In this document: positions 42,810 through 50,224 of the stretch, piece after piece
How the letters are laid out: every line of letters begins with the position of its first letter
Position numbering within the stretch: position 1 is the first letter of the stretch
From: Pandoraea capi
GTDB lineage: Bacteria > Pseudomonadota > Gammaproteobacteria > Burkholderiales > Burkholderiaceae
DNA: 64,000 nucleotides
Assembly: GCF_902459735.1 (NCBI RefSeq)
Contig: NZ_CABPRV010000003.1
Span: forward strand, 248,001 to 312,000
Direction of reading: 5' to 3'
Notes under the pieces: generated by a model
Databases searched by the model: none
Seen by the model: only the letters and a program-made list of their open reading frames with translations
What the model was told of the DNA's origin: nothing
Made by a program: the position numbers and the translations under genes

Positions 42810-45194
42810 ATGGCAGAAACGATTCAATCGATTGCGGGCGCACACAATGCGCGCGCGACGTCGGCGAGCATGCCGGTCGAGACTTCACAAAATGAAGCCG
42901 ACGCCCGGATCGGGAGTGACGATCGTCTTTTTCTCGCGAGCAACGATGGCGACGACCTCAAGGTCACCCGGACCCGACGGCCCAAGGTGCCGGCGCCCCT
43001 GTCGCAGCAGGACACGCGCACGGCCGTTTCCGCGTTGTGGGACGTATATCAGGCGTCGCGCAAGGCGATGGGATTGCCCGACAAGGGGTTGGCCCACGAC
43101 AAGCTCAAGGCGCGCGTCGAACAGTTCGTGAACCGGCCGGTCAGTACGAAGACCAAGCGCGACGACCTGCTCAAGACCTGTCAGCTTTTCGCCTCGCTGG
43201 AAGAGGCGTTGAAGCGTCACAAGGGCGGGCGCAATGTCGCCCAGTTCGACCGCGCAATGAATATCAGCCGCGGCCTGAAATGGCAGTTCAAGGCCAGTGC
43301 CGACGAGTGCGTGAAACGCCGCCTGGACAAGGGGCTGTGGCAGCGGCTGGACAACATGAAACCGGGCTCCACGACGGCCTTCAGTGCCAAGGTAGGGGCG
43401 GGTGTCGACGTGGTGCCGGGCGTGGGCGTCAATGCCAGCGTAACGCACGATTCGAGTCTGAGCATCACCCCGACGGAGTGGTTGGTGGATGCGTCGGGCA
43501 AGAAAATCACGCTGTCTGCCGATGCCGACGTGCTCGACTTCATCGAGACGGAACTGTCGCTGTCGGGCGCGTCGTCGCGTGCGGAAATCTATGCATCATT
43601 GTCCGATTACGTGTCCAGCGAGAGTCACAAGTTCAGCACCTGGATCAAGCAGGGACCGATCGCGCTGATCGGCAAGATTCGCGATCTCTTCCTGATCTCG
43701 TCCTCGTACGAGTCGACCCGGGCGCGCGCCGATTTCAGTTGCGACTGGCTGGAAGACGACTTGATCGCGCTGTGCGGCAAAGGCGTGGACATCGTTCGAC
43801 GCGGACCGGTCACGGGCGCCATCGAGCGCCACGACACGCTGGCGGGCGAAATCCGGGCGAGGGCGGGCGTCGATTTCGGTGTGACGGCAAGCCTTGCCGC
43901 GGCCGGACGTCGGCTGGTCACGATCAAGCGCGCACGGCACGACATTCTCTCGATTGCCGATGCGAAGCCGGAAATCGCGCGGCAGCTGCTCGCGAACCGG
44001 CAACTCGTGTGCAATCCCGAGACACTGCTCGAGGCGATGCGTGGGCACGTCAAACAATCGAGCAACGAGATCACGACCGAGCTAATGGCCAGAAGGCCGG
44101 GTTTCGCCGTTCAGGATATGGAGGCGCGGGCGCGGTTCCTGCTCGAACAGTTCGCGCTGCTCAAACTCAGTGGCGATCTGGACCCGGAGGTCGAAGCGAT
44201 TCTCATGGACCTGTTCCACGAACGCGAACGCATGTTCCGGCCGCCTGCGCTGGCAGTTCATGAACTGAGCTGTCGCCAGAGCAAATGGCAAGCCGAGATC
44301 GCTGGTGTGGCGGGCATTCCCTTTGTGTTTCCGAATGGTGTCAATGCGACCGTGACGTATGAGAAAGTGTCCGAAGACGAAGATCCTCACTACTGCGGGC
44401 ATTTCCTGAACGTCAATGTGTCGGGGATCGTTGCCGTGGCGGGCGCGGTAGTGGGCTCGCTCGAGGCGGCCGGCATCGGCGCCAACACGGTGTGGGGCGT
44501 CTCCGAGATTCAGAAAGCACTGGCGGCGACCGACTTCGACTACAGCGCCGGGGTGATGACCTCGATGCGCTTCAAGCTCAAGGAGGACGGCGTTGCACTC
44601 ATGCACTCGGTTCGAGGTATCACGAGCACGCTCGGGGGCAGCCGGAAGGTGCCGACGCCCGTTTCGTTCATCGCAGGGCTGGCATGGAACAGCAACACGG
44701 CCGATCACCTGACGATTGGCAGCAGTTGTCTCGATCTGCTCGCGCCGATGATGCGCATGCGTTACGCAAATCCGCGGTTCGGGGGCGAGCAATGGTGGCA
44801 GGATTTCTCGACGTTGCACCGCGCGGAACTCGATGCCATGTATTTCAAGATTGCCGACGCATCCGAAAAGACGCTGGAAACCGACCTTCAGCGAATCGTG
44901 CGTGAGGTGCCGTCCACCGGTCCCTTGCTCGATACCCTGCGCAACGCGGCGACGCAATTTTCTGACGAGGCGACGCCGCAGAACCGGTCACTCACCAATC
45001 AGGCGATGGCCGAGTTCATGCTCGCATACGTGAAAGGCGGGTACGCAGAGAAGGTATCGGGCAACTGGACATCGTCCGTGCGTGGCCAGCGCGCAGGTCG
45101 ATCGGAAGGCGGTGCGGCATCGGCGCAACGAGACGTCCGGCCGACAGCGCCCCCGCCGACGCCCTCGCTGACGCGTGATGCGATCGCTGCATGA
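42810..45194 (+). CDS. Large candidate T3SS effector, 794 residues
   Basis: No signal peptide; the N-terminal 70 residues are polar and Ser/Thr/Asp-rich, as in secreted effectors. AAGGAGA lies 10 nt upstream. The body contains several Gly/Val-rich strand-like blocks (GAGVDVVPGVGVNASVTHDS, RARAGVDFGVTASLAAAGRR, GVNATVTYEKVSEDED, SAGVMTSMRFKLKEDG) and a hydrophobic stretch at about 535-555 (VSGIVAVAGAVVGSLEAAG). The C-terminus is Pro/Arg-rich. The repeated strand blocks suggest a beta-rich, possibly barrel-like fold. I cannot assign a family. Two chaperone-like genes precede it. Confidence 0.65.
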   Translation: MAETIQSIAGAHNARATSASMPVETSQNEADARIGSDDRLFLASNDGDDLKVTRTRRPKVPAPLSQQDTRTAVSALWDVYQASRKAMGLPDKGLAHDKLKARVEQFVNRPVSTKTKRDDLLKTCQLFASLEEALKRHKGGRNVAQFDRAMNISRGLKWQFKASADECVKRRLDKGLWQRLDNMKPGSTTAFSAKVGAGVDVVPGVGVNASVTHDSSLSITPTEWLVDASGKKITLSADADVLDFIETELSLSGASSRAEIYASLSDYVSSESHKFSTWIKQGPIALIGKIRDLFLISSSYESTRARADFSCDWLEDDLIALCGKGVDIVRRGPVTGAIERHDTLAGEIRARAGVDFGVTASLAAAGRRLVTIKRARHDILSIADAKPEIARQLLANRQLVCNPETLLEAMRGHVKQSSNEITTELMARRPGFAVQDMEARARFLLEQFALLKLSGDLDPEVEAILMDLFHERERMFRPPALAVHELSCRQSKWQAEIAGVAGIPFVFPNGVNATVTYEKVSEDEDPHYCGHFLNVNVSGIVAVAGAVVGSLEAAGIGANTVWGVSEIQKALAATDFDYSAGVMTSMRFKLKEDGVALMHSVRGITSTLGGSRKVPTPVSFIAGLAWNSNTADHLTIGSSCLDLLAPMMRMRYANPRFGGEQWWQDFSTLHRAELDAMYFKIADASEKTLETDLQRIVREVPSTGPLLDTLRNAATQFSDEATPQNRSLTNQAMAEFMLAYVKGGYAEKVSGNWTSSVRGQRAGRSEGGAASAQRDVRPTAPPPTPSLTRDAIAA

Positions 45195-45207
45195 GGGGAC
45201 GCGATGA

Positions 45208-45234
45208 CGAAGGACGCGGAGTTTGCGCGTCCTT
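45208..45234. terminator. Strong hairpin between convergent effector genes
   Basis: GAAGGACGCG (45208-45217) and CGCGTCCTTC (45225-45234) form a perfect 10-bp stem with a 7-nt loop. There is no T tract. It lies between convergent genes and may act as a bidirectional transcription stop or RNA 3' end. Confidence 0.5.
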
Positions 45235-45242
45235 CATGAACG

Positions 45243-46016
45243 TCACGTCTTGTTCGTGCCGTCGCCGGGTTTCGGCTGGGGGCGCGGCGGGACCAGTTCC
45301 GGGTTTGGAATCCCGATATCGAGATCCGTCGGGGTCGTACGCTTTACGTTGGGCGTGAGCAGTGCCGGTCGGGATTGGGGTGTTGAGGCGTTGGCGGCGT
45401 CTCTCGCATGAAACCTGGGGTTCGATTGTGAGGACGTGCGCGCTACCGGTGGTGCCACGGGCTCGGTCGCCGGCTGCTCGCCGAGCGCTATTTGGGCCCG
45501 CCTTGCCCTGATTGCCTCAAGGGCCCGATCGTAGCGGTCGTCGATGGCTTTGTTGGTGTCGAATTCGCGCCAGTTCGACATGGCGCTCGGGATGTACGGA
45601 CGATGATTGATAAAACATGTCTGTTCGACAGGCTCGTCGGAGCGTGACGTGGGCGCCACCGGATTGTCGTGCTTTTGAAACGCCGGGCCGCGGTCTGCAT
45701 ACGAACTCCCGCGGTTCGAAGTGATCCCGGTATCGCGGTTCAATGTCTTGGGCAAAGATGAGGCCTTCACACCGCCGAAAACAGCGCGTATACGTGCGAC
45801 GAACTTGTTCCACGGCTTCGGCCCCGGCTCGGACGGCGGATTGTCGGGACTAATGAAATCGCTGCGCCGGGCGGATTGGCTCGGACATAAGATCAGGCTG
45901 GCGCCGCCGTAACTGACGGTACCCCCGGTCTGGGTTTGATCGATCTTCGTATTCGTCGGAAGTGGCATCGGCTGCGTGGTGGGGACGAACTGAGTGGCCG
46001 GAGACAGAACTTTCAT
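45243..46016 (-). CDS. Proline-rich candidate effector, unknown function
   Basis: 257 residues from the ATG at 46016 (GGGAG upstream); the frame opens at 46049. The protein is almost entirely disordered and rich in Pro, Ser, Thr and Arg, with no hydrophobic segment longer than a few residues. Distinct pieces are KPWNKFVARIRAVFGGVKAS near 75, a helical part around 165-190 (KAIDDRYDRALEAIRARRAQ), and a Pro-rich C-terminus (ELVPPRPQPKPGDG). It lies downstream of the CesT-type chaperone gene on the same strand, so it may be that chaperone's client. No family is recognised. Confidence 0.6.
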   Translation of the reverse strand: MKVLSPATQFVPTTQPMPLPTNTKIDQTQTGGTVSYGGASLILCPSQSARRSDFISPDNPPSEPGPKPWNKFVARIRAVFGGVKASSLPKTLNRDTGITSNRGSSYADRGPAFQKHDNPVAPTSRSDEPVEQTCFINHRPYIPSAMSNWREFDTNKAIDDRYDRALEAIRARRAQIALGEQPATEPVAPPVARTSSQSNPRFHARDAANASTPQSRPALLTPNVKRTTPTDLDIGIPNPELVPPRPQPKPGDGTNKT

Positions 46017-46045
46017 TGGAAGCTCCCATACGTGAGAAGGCGATT

Positions 46046-46429
46046 TCAATTTGCCGAAGGGAGAGCCTGTGCGACATCCAGTAACTCACCGAACGCATCG
46101 GCGAGCGTCGCCCGGTCCTGACCGACCAGCGGCATCTTCATCCAGCAATTGAGCGTTCCGTTGTCGTTCAGCGAGAAGACCGGCTGACGGAAATCGGCGC
46201 GCAGATGATTGGCCGACAGCGCGGCCATCAGCGAGTCGGTCGACGGCATCTCGTTGAACTCGGCCAGCATGAACCACGAGGCGTGATCGATGGCACCGAA
46301 ATGCACCGACATTCGGTCTTCGACATCCAGACTCACGACTTCCTGATCCGGTGCCGGCTCGAAGGAAAAGAAGCCGATGTGGTGCAACAGTTCACCGACA
46401 ACGTTGTGAAAAGAGTGCAGGTCTTGCAT
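46046..46429 (-). CDS. CesT-family T3SS chaperone
   Basis: 127 residues, the usual size of class I chaperones. The pattern is characteristic: helix FHNVVGELLHHIGF, strands EVVSLDVEDRMSVHFGAID and SWFMLAEFNEMP, helix DSLMAALSANHLRADFRQPV, strands FSLNDNGTLNCWMKMPL, C-terminal helix ATLADAFGELLDVAQAL. AAGGA precedes the ATG. The start lies 38 nt inside the upstream pseudophosphatase-like gene, pointing to translational coupling and to that protein as the client. Confidence 0.85.
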   Translation of the reverse strand: MQDLHSFHNVVGELLHHIGFFSFEPAPDQEVVSLDVEDRMSVHFGAIDHASWFMLAEFNEMPSTDSLMAALSANHLRADFRQPVFSLNDNGTLNCWMKMPLVGQDRATLADAFGELLDVAQALPSAN

Positions 46430-47342
46430 CGTGAAAGGTCCTTGAAAGAGGAGAAGGAGCGATCTCGCGATCGTGCGTGCCGGTGCCGGCTCCGATGTCG
46501 GCGTCGGATTCATTCGCCGATTTGACGGCAGTGCGACGATTGCGGGAGCGCGCGAGGCGAGCGAGCTCCTGATGTTGACGAAAGGTCGGATCGAACTTCG
46601 TCGAGCCGATACGGATGTCGCGAAGCACGTGCTCAAGCGACGCGCTGCTTCGCTCCAGCATGGCTGTCGCCGCAAGCCACATGCCCAGTCGCGCCGTACG
46701 ATGTGTCGATTGCACGACGATCGGATGCGGCGCCGGGGACAGCATTTGGGTGTGATAGAAATCGTGCCGACGCATGTGTTGTGCGGGCGTCGACACCTTG
46801 AGCCGCTCTGCGGTCTGATGCAGGTACGACAGTGCTTCGGCGCGGATGATGGGCTCGCCGTCGTCGGCCCACGCCTGAATGGCGGGAAACGTGACGACGT
46901 CACATCCCTGTGTGATCGACACGATGCACGTGCGCAGATGCGTGCCGTGGTATCCGCAGTCGCCCTGAGCGAGCAGATAGGTCGCGTAACCGATCTCGCC
47001 GAAACGGCGGCTCGTGGGCGAGAGCATCGGATACGCGGCGTTGCGCGCGAGCAGCTCGTCATCGGAGGCGAGCGCAATCAGTACCGATGGCGGTGTCGTG
47101 AGCCAGCGACGCAGGTAGCGCTCGATATCCGGCGCGCGCGGGGGTTCGCGCCGCACGGCCAGCGTGCGCTTCGCGTGGGACAGCGTCTGTGAATCGCGAG
47201 GCGATTTTTCACCGGACCCGGCGGGTGCCGGTATCGATGCAGCGTCATGCGCGGATGCCGCGCGAGACGTTGCTCCCGAGCAGCGGGATGCCATCGTCGC
47301 GGCGTGTCCGGCGGTGGGAGTAACGGTAACCGGAAACGACAT
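46392..47342 (-). CDS. Candidate T3SS effector with a degenerate YopH/SptP-like tyrosine phosphatase domain
   Basis: 316 residues. The N-terminal 70 are disordered, as for a secretion and chaperone-binding region. Residues 75-265 follow the bacterial PTP layout as I recall it from YopH: SVLIALASDDELLARN, then TFPAIQAWADDGEPI in the WPD-loop position (W158-A159-D160), and HPIVVQSTHRTARLGMWLAA in the P-loop position. Aligned with one inserted residue, the nucleophilic Cys becomes Ser212 while the P-loop Arg is kept as Arg218 and the loop acid as Asp160. SLEHVLRDIRIG follows where YopH has its last helices. It therefore looks catalytically dead or substrate-trapping. A CesT-type chaperone gene overlaps its 3' end. 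Confidence 0.65.
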   Translation of the reverse strand: MSFPVTVTPTAGHAATMASRCSGATSRAASAHDAASIPAPAGSGEKSPRDSQTLSHAKRTLAVRREPPRAPDIERYLRRWLTTPPSVLIALASDDELLARNAAYPMLSPTSRRFGEIGYATYLLAQGDCGYHGTHLRTCIVSITQGCDVVTFPAIQAWADDGEPIIRAEALSYLHQTAERLKVSTPAQHMRRHDFYHTQMLSPAPHPIVVQSTHRTARLGMWLAATAMLERSSASLEHVLRDIRIGSTKFDPTFRQHQELARLARSRNRRTAVKSANESDADIGAGTGTHDREIAPSPLSRTFHDARPALFSQRCR

Positions 47343-47481
47343 GGCAAGTCTCCTTCATGTAATCGCGTCGTCTGTCGGCGGCGCGTGATGTGATGGGGGC
47401 GGGAAGGCGTGGCGAGACAGAGGCGCACCGCAGGCACGGTGGTTGACGAGAGGGCACCCTGTCCGCCGTGCGTCGCGGACG

Positions 47482-48822
47482 CTATCGATGCATCAACAAG
47501 GGCTTTCGCAGGTCGTCGGCAAACGCGCCGATCACGTCCAGTTGATGATTGGTGCCAATGAGTTGCGGCGCGCCCGTGAGTCTGATGTCGGTGATGATCT
47601 CCTCTACGCTGAGATGTTCATGTGCGGTGCGCGACATGGCGAAAGCCGCCAGCAGTACCCCTGCGATGCCCTCCGGGTCGTCGAACACAATGACGGGACA
47701 GCCGGTCGGCAGAGCGCTGTTGTGCTTCGCGCCGGCATCGTCGGGCGGGGGCATGTGGCGCAACGCGTTTTCGATGAATTGCAGGGTCTGCGTGACGTAC
47801 AGACGATCGGACGACACCTCCGACGCATGCCGGTAAGGTGCGTGCAGCACCGAGAATGTGACATCGGTCTCGGATGAGCGAAGCGATGTGGAATACACGC
47901 TGAAATCGGTCACAAAGGTGGCCGCCGTACTGGTGGTGACGTGTCGCCGGCTCATGCGGATGGCCCCTTCGTGACGCTCGGCGCCGTGCGGCTCGCATTG
48001 CGCTGTGACATGCACGACAACCACCGGGCGCAGGCGCATCAGCAGCGCGAGGAAGCCTTCGACGGCACCGGACTGTGGCGTCTGGCACAGCACGGCGAGC
48101 GGTTGTCCGTTCACGTGGATGACGCTGGCCGGCAGCAGCGTGCCATCGGGGCCATGCAACGCCGTCTGTCGTGCGGCCCAGAGTTTGCGCTGCCGGCTCG
48201 TCGACAGCTCACGGTGGTAGTGCTCGAGAAAGGGCGGGCTACGTTCCGTGATCAGCTTGTAGTGACCGGTTACGTTCTGCGCCGAGCCCATGCGCTGCTT
48301 GAGTTCGCACAGTGCGTCCTGCGTGCGTCCGCGCTCGAAGATGTCGACGGCGCACGTGTCGGGATTGCCGCGCCAGTCGAGCTGACGCTTGATACCTTGC
48401 AGCAGGCGGTTCTTGACACAGGTCGTGGCGTTGCGCAGCAGCCAGACGATCACGAAAGGCTGGTCGAGGCGCATGGCGCGCACGCCCGGACGCGAGGACT
48501 CGGGCCATTTCGCCGGTGCGTTCGGATGCGAGGTGAGCGCCATATCGCGGGCACGACGCCACAAATGCGGATGCCGGTATGCGCTCCATCCGATGAGCAG
48601 AACGAGATAGCCGTCGCGGTTCACGCCGACCGTCGTGCGGGCGGGATCGACCGCATGCCGGCAGATCAGACGATGGAGCTGTTCGGCCTCCTGGTTGGTC
48701 ATGGTGGCGGCGTTGATCTGGGTGTGGATCGATGCCATGCGTTGAAGTGCCTCCCGAGTCCAGAACGTTCGAAAGACAATGGTCATGTCCACTGCGTGAA
48801 GCCGCTTGCAGGTTTGGCTCAT
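47482..48822 (-). CDS. Candidate T3SS effector with a YopH-like pseudophosphatase C-terminus
   Basis: 446 residues (M13 or a later ATG are alternative starts; no good ribosome binding site precedes 48822). The C-terminal part aligns without gaps to YopH as I recall it. GCPVIVFDDPEGIAGVLLAA sits at the P-loop, followed by LSVEEIITDIR and NHQLDVIGAFADDLRKPLL, which closely mirror the YopH end. Earlier, VIHVNGQPLAVLCQTPQSGA matches the start of the PTP fold. The nucleophilic Cys is Phe380 and the P-loop Arg is Ile386, and the WPD motif is also gone, so it cannot be an active PTP. The N-terminal 200 residues are of unknown nature (RHPHLWRRARDMALTSHPNA). Confidence 0.65.
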   Translation of the reverse strand: MSQTCKRLHAVDMTIVFRTFWTREALQRMASIHTQINAATMTNQEAEQLHRLICRHAVDPARTTVGVNRDGYLVLLIGWSAYRHPHLWRRARDMALTSHPNAPAKWPESSRPGVRAMRLDQPFVIVWLLRNATTCVKNRLLQGIKRQLDWRGNPDTCAVDIFERGRTQDALCELKQRMGSAQNVTGHYKLITERSPPFLEHYHRELSTSRQRKLWAARQTALHGPDGTLLPASVIHVNGQPLAVLCQTPQSGAVEGFLALLMRLRPVVVVHVTAQCEPHGAERHEGAIRMSRRHVTTSTAATFVTDFSVYSTSLRSSETDVTFSVLHAPYRHASEVSSDRLYVTQTLQFIENALRHMPPPDDAGAKHNSALPTGCPVIVFDDPEGIAGVLLAAFAMSRTAHEHLSVEEIITDIRLTGAPQLIGTNHQLDVIGAFADDLRKPLLMHR

Positions 48823-48909
48823 CGTATACGTGCGCCCCCGGCGCGGCCGTGAGACCGGCGCCGGGCGTTACCTGACGTCCCTTGGCGGGGCGCTCAGGCG
48901 GGGCACGGA

Positions 48910-49968
48910 TCACCCCATTTTTCGGGTTCTGAGCATGGTCTGGATCAAGGTGTCTTTCGCCCGGCCGGACGCGCGCAACTCGTCGAGGATGTTCGATGCG
49001 CTGGAGGGCTGCGATGCGCTTTCCACACGTTCCTCGTCCGGCGTCTTCGGCAGGGGTCTCAACGTCAGCACGGTGTCCAGCGAATCACGGCTTCTGGCAA
49101 AGGGCGGCGATTCCGAAGCCCCTGACACGTTCGAGTCTTCCGATGCGGAGCGGCTGAAGATCGGTCGGTTCTCCGGCGGGAAATCGAAGATAAAGGCACG
49201 CGGTGGTTTGGGCGGTGAGGCCGTGGGCGAGGTGGTTCGCGGTTTTGATACCGGTCGGGAGATGGTGGCGCTCTCTGGTGCCTGTCCGTCATGCGCCTTG
49301 CGCGCCATGTCGACGCTGGCGATCAACGCGTTGCGATCTTGCTTGGGCGGGAGTGCCGGCGGTGCGTCGTTGGAATCGACCGAGGCCTCATATTCCCGTC
49401 GCAACTGCGCGGCCTGATGTTGCACACGATGATAGTTTTCCGAGGCGTCGGTATCGTAACCGTCGTCCGAGCCCCTCCTGACGCCGTCGCCGCTGGGTGT
49501 CGGGAGGTTACCGTTGAGCGTCGCGCTCAGCAGATGAGCGGGCAACTGGCGTCTCGACTGCCCTGGCGTCACGAGGCGTGAGGCCTCCAAGGGATGAGTC
49601 TCCGGTGTTGCGGATGACGCGCCGTTCGTCGGCTGCTCCGACTGTCTCGGCTGACCGGGCAACGCCAGCCTCGTCAGTAACGCCTGCACGGGCGCCCGAT
49701 CCGTGCGCAGGTCCTTGAACTTGAACGCATCGATGATGGAGCGTGGCGGTTCCGTTGACAGGTCATGCTGCCTGAGCAGACTCTGGGCGCGCTTGCACTG
49801 ATGCGGGTGCAGTAAGAACGCTCTGCCTTTGAAGGTCACGAGTTGACCGTCTTTGGTGATGCCGATGCGCTTGCCCTTGGCGCCGAACGCATTCGTGATC
49901 TGCTCCATGGGAAACGATGAGGTCACCGGTGATGAAGCCGTGGATTGCAGCGTAGGGAGCATGCTCAT
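48910..49968 (-). CDS. Candidate T3SS effector with SH3-ligand and tyrosine motifs
   Basis: 352 residues with GGAGGA 7 nt upstream. A small ordered N-terminal part (residues 20-100: IGITKDGQLVTFKGRAFLL) is followed by a long disordered region. This region contains three SH3-ligand-like sequences: PALPPK (204-209, PxxPxK), PKPPR (252-257 in SPPKPPR, PxxPxR) and RPLPKTP (304-310, RxxPxxP). Tyr171 (GYDTD), Tyr179 (ENYHRV) and Tyr193 (REYEASV) lie in acidic surroundings. There are no membrane segments. The composition and location at the head of the minus-strand effector cassette suggest a host-signalling adaptor mimic, which is inference. Confidence 0.6.
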   Translation of the reverse strand: MSMLPTLQSTASSPVTSSFPMEQITNAFGAKGKRIGITKDGQLVTFKGRAFLLHPHQCKRAQSLLRQHDLSTEPPRSIIDAFKFKDLRTDRAPVQALLTRLALPGQPRQSEQPTNGASSATPETHPLEASRLVTPGQSRRQLPAHLLSATLNGNLPTPSGDGVRRGSDDGYDTDASENYHRVQHQAAQLRREYEASVDSNDAPPALPPKQDRNALIASVDMARKAHDGQAPESATISRPVSKPRTTSPTASPPKPPRAFIFDFPPENRPIFSRSASEDSNVSGASESPPFARSRDSLDTVLTLRPLPKTPDEERVESASQPSSASNILDELRASGRAKDTLIQTMLRTRKMG

Positions 49969-50142
49969 TGCGAAGTCCTCCTTCGATGGTGTGCATGACG
50001 CTTACCGGACTCCGTCCTCCGATGACTGCGGCGAACTCGGCGAACGCACATGCGTGTCGTTTGAGCCTCGTTTTTATCGGATTCGGCCTGAGCGGAATCC
50101 CACCTTTCGCTCATCGAAAGAGGCAAAAGCTTCGACTGAACG

Positions 50143-50170
50143 AAAAAACGGCAGGGCGATTGCCCTGCCG
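50143..50170 (-). terminator. Intrinsic terminator of the mre-mrdA-rodA operon
   Basis: CGGCAGGGC (50149-50157) pairs with GCCCTGCCG (50162-50170); read on the minus strand the stem is followed by TTTTTTCG. It lies 55 nt after the rodA stop. Confidence 0.88.
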
Positions 50171-50224
50171 CTTTCGTGATTCCGTGATGCCGATGGCGTG
50201 CGTTGGCGTGGCCGCCGCGATTTG

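Noticed and set aside
46700-46730. Alternative P-loop reading in which Gln211 and Ala217 replace Cys and Arg
   Set aside because: It is possible without the one-residue insertion, but then the following conserved Ala/Met positions fall out of register. The Ser212/Arg218 alignment is better, though not certain.
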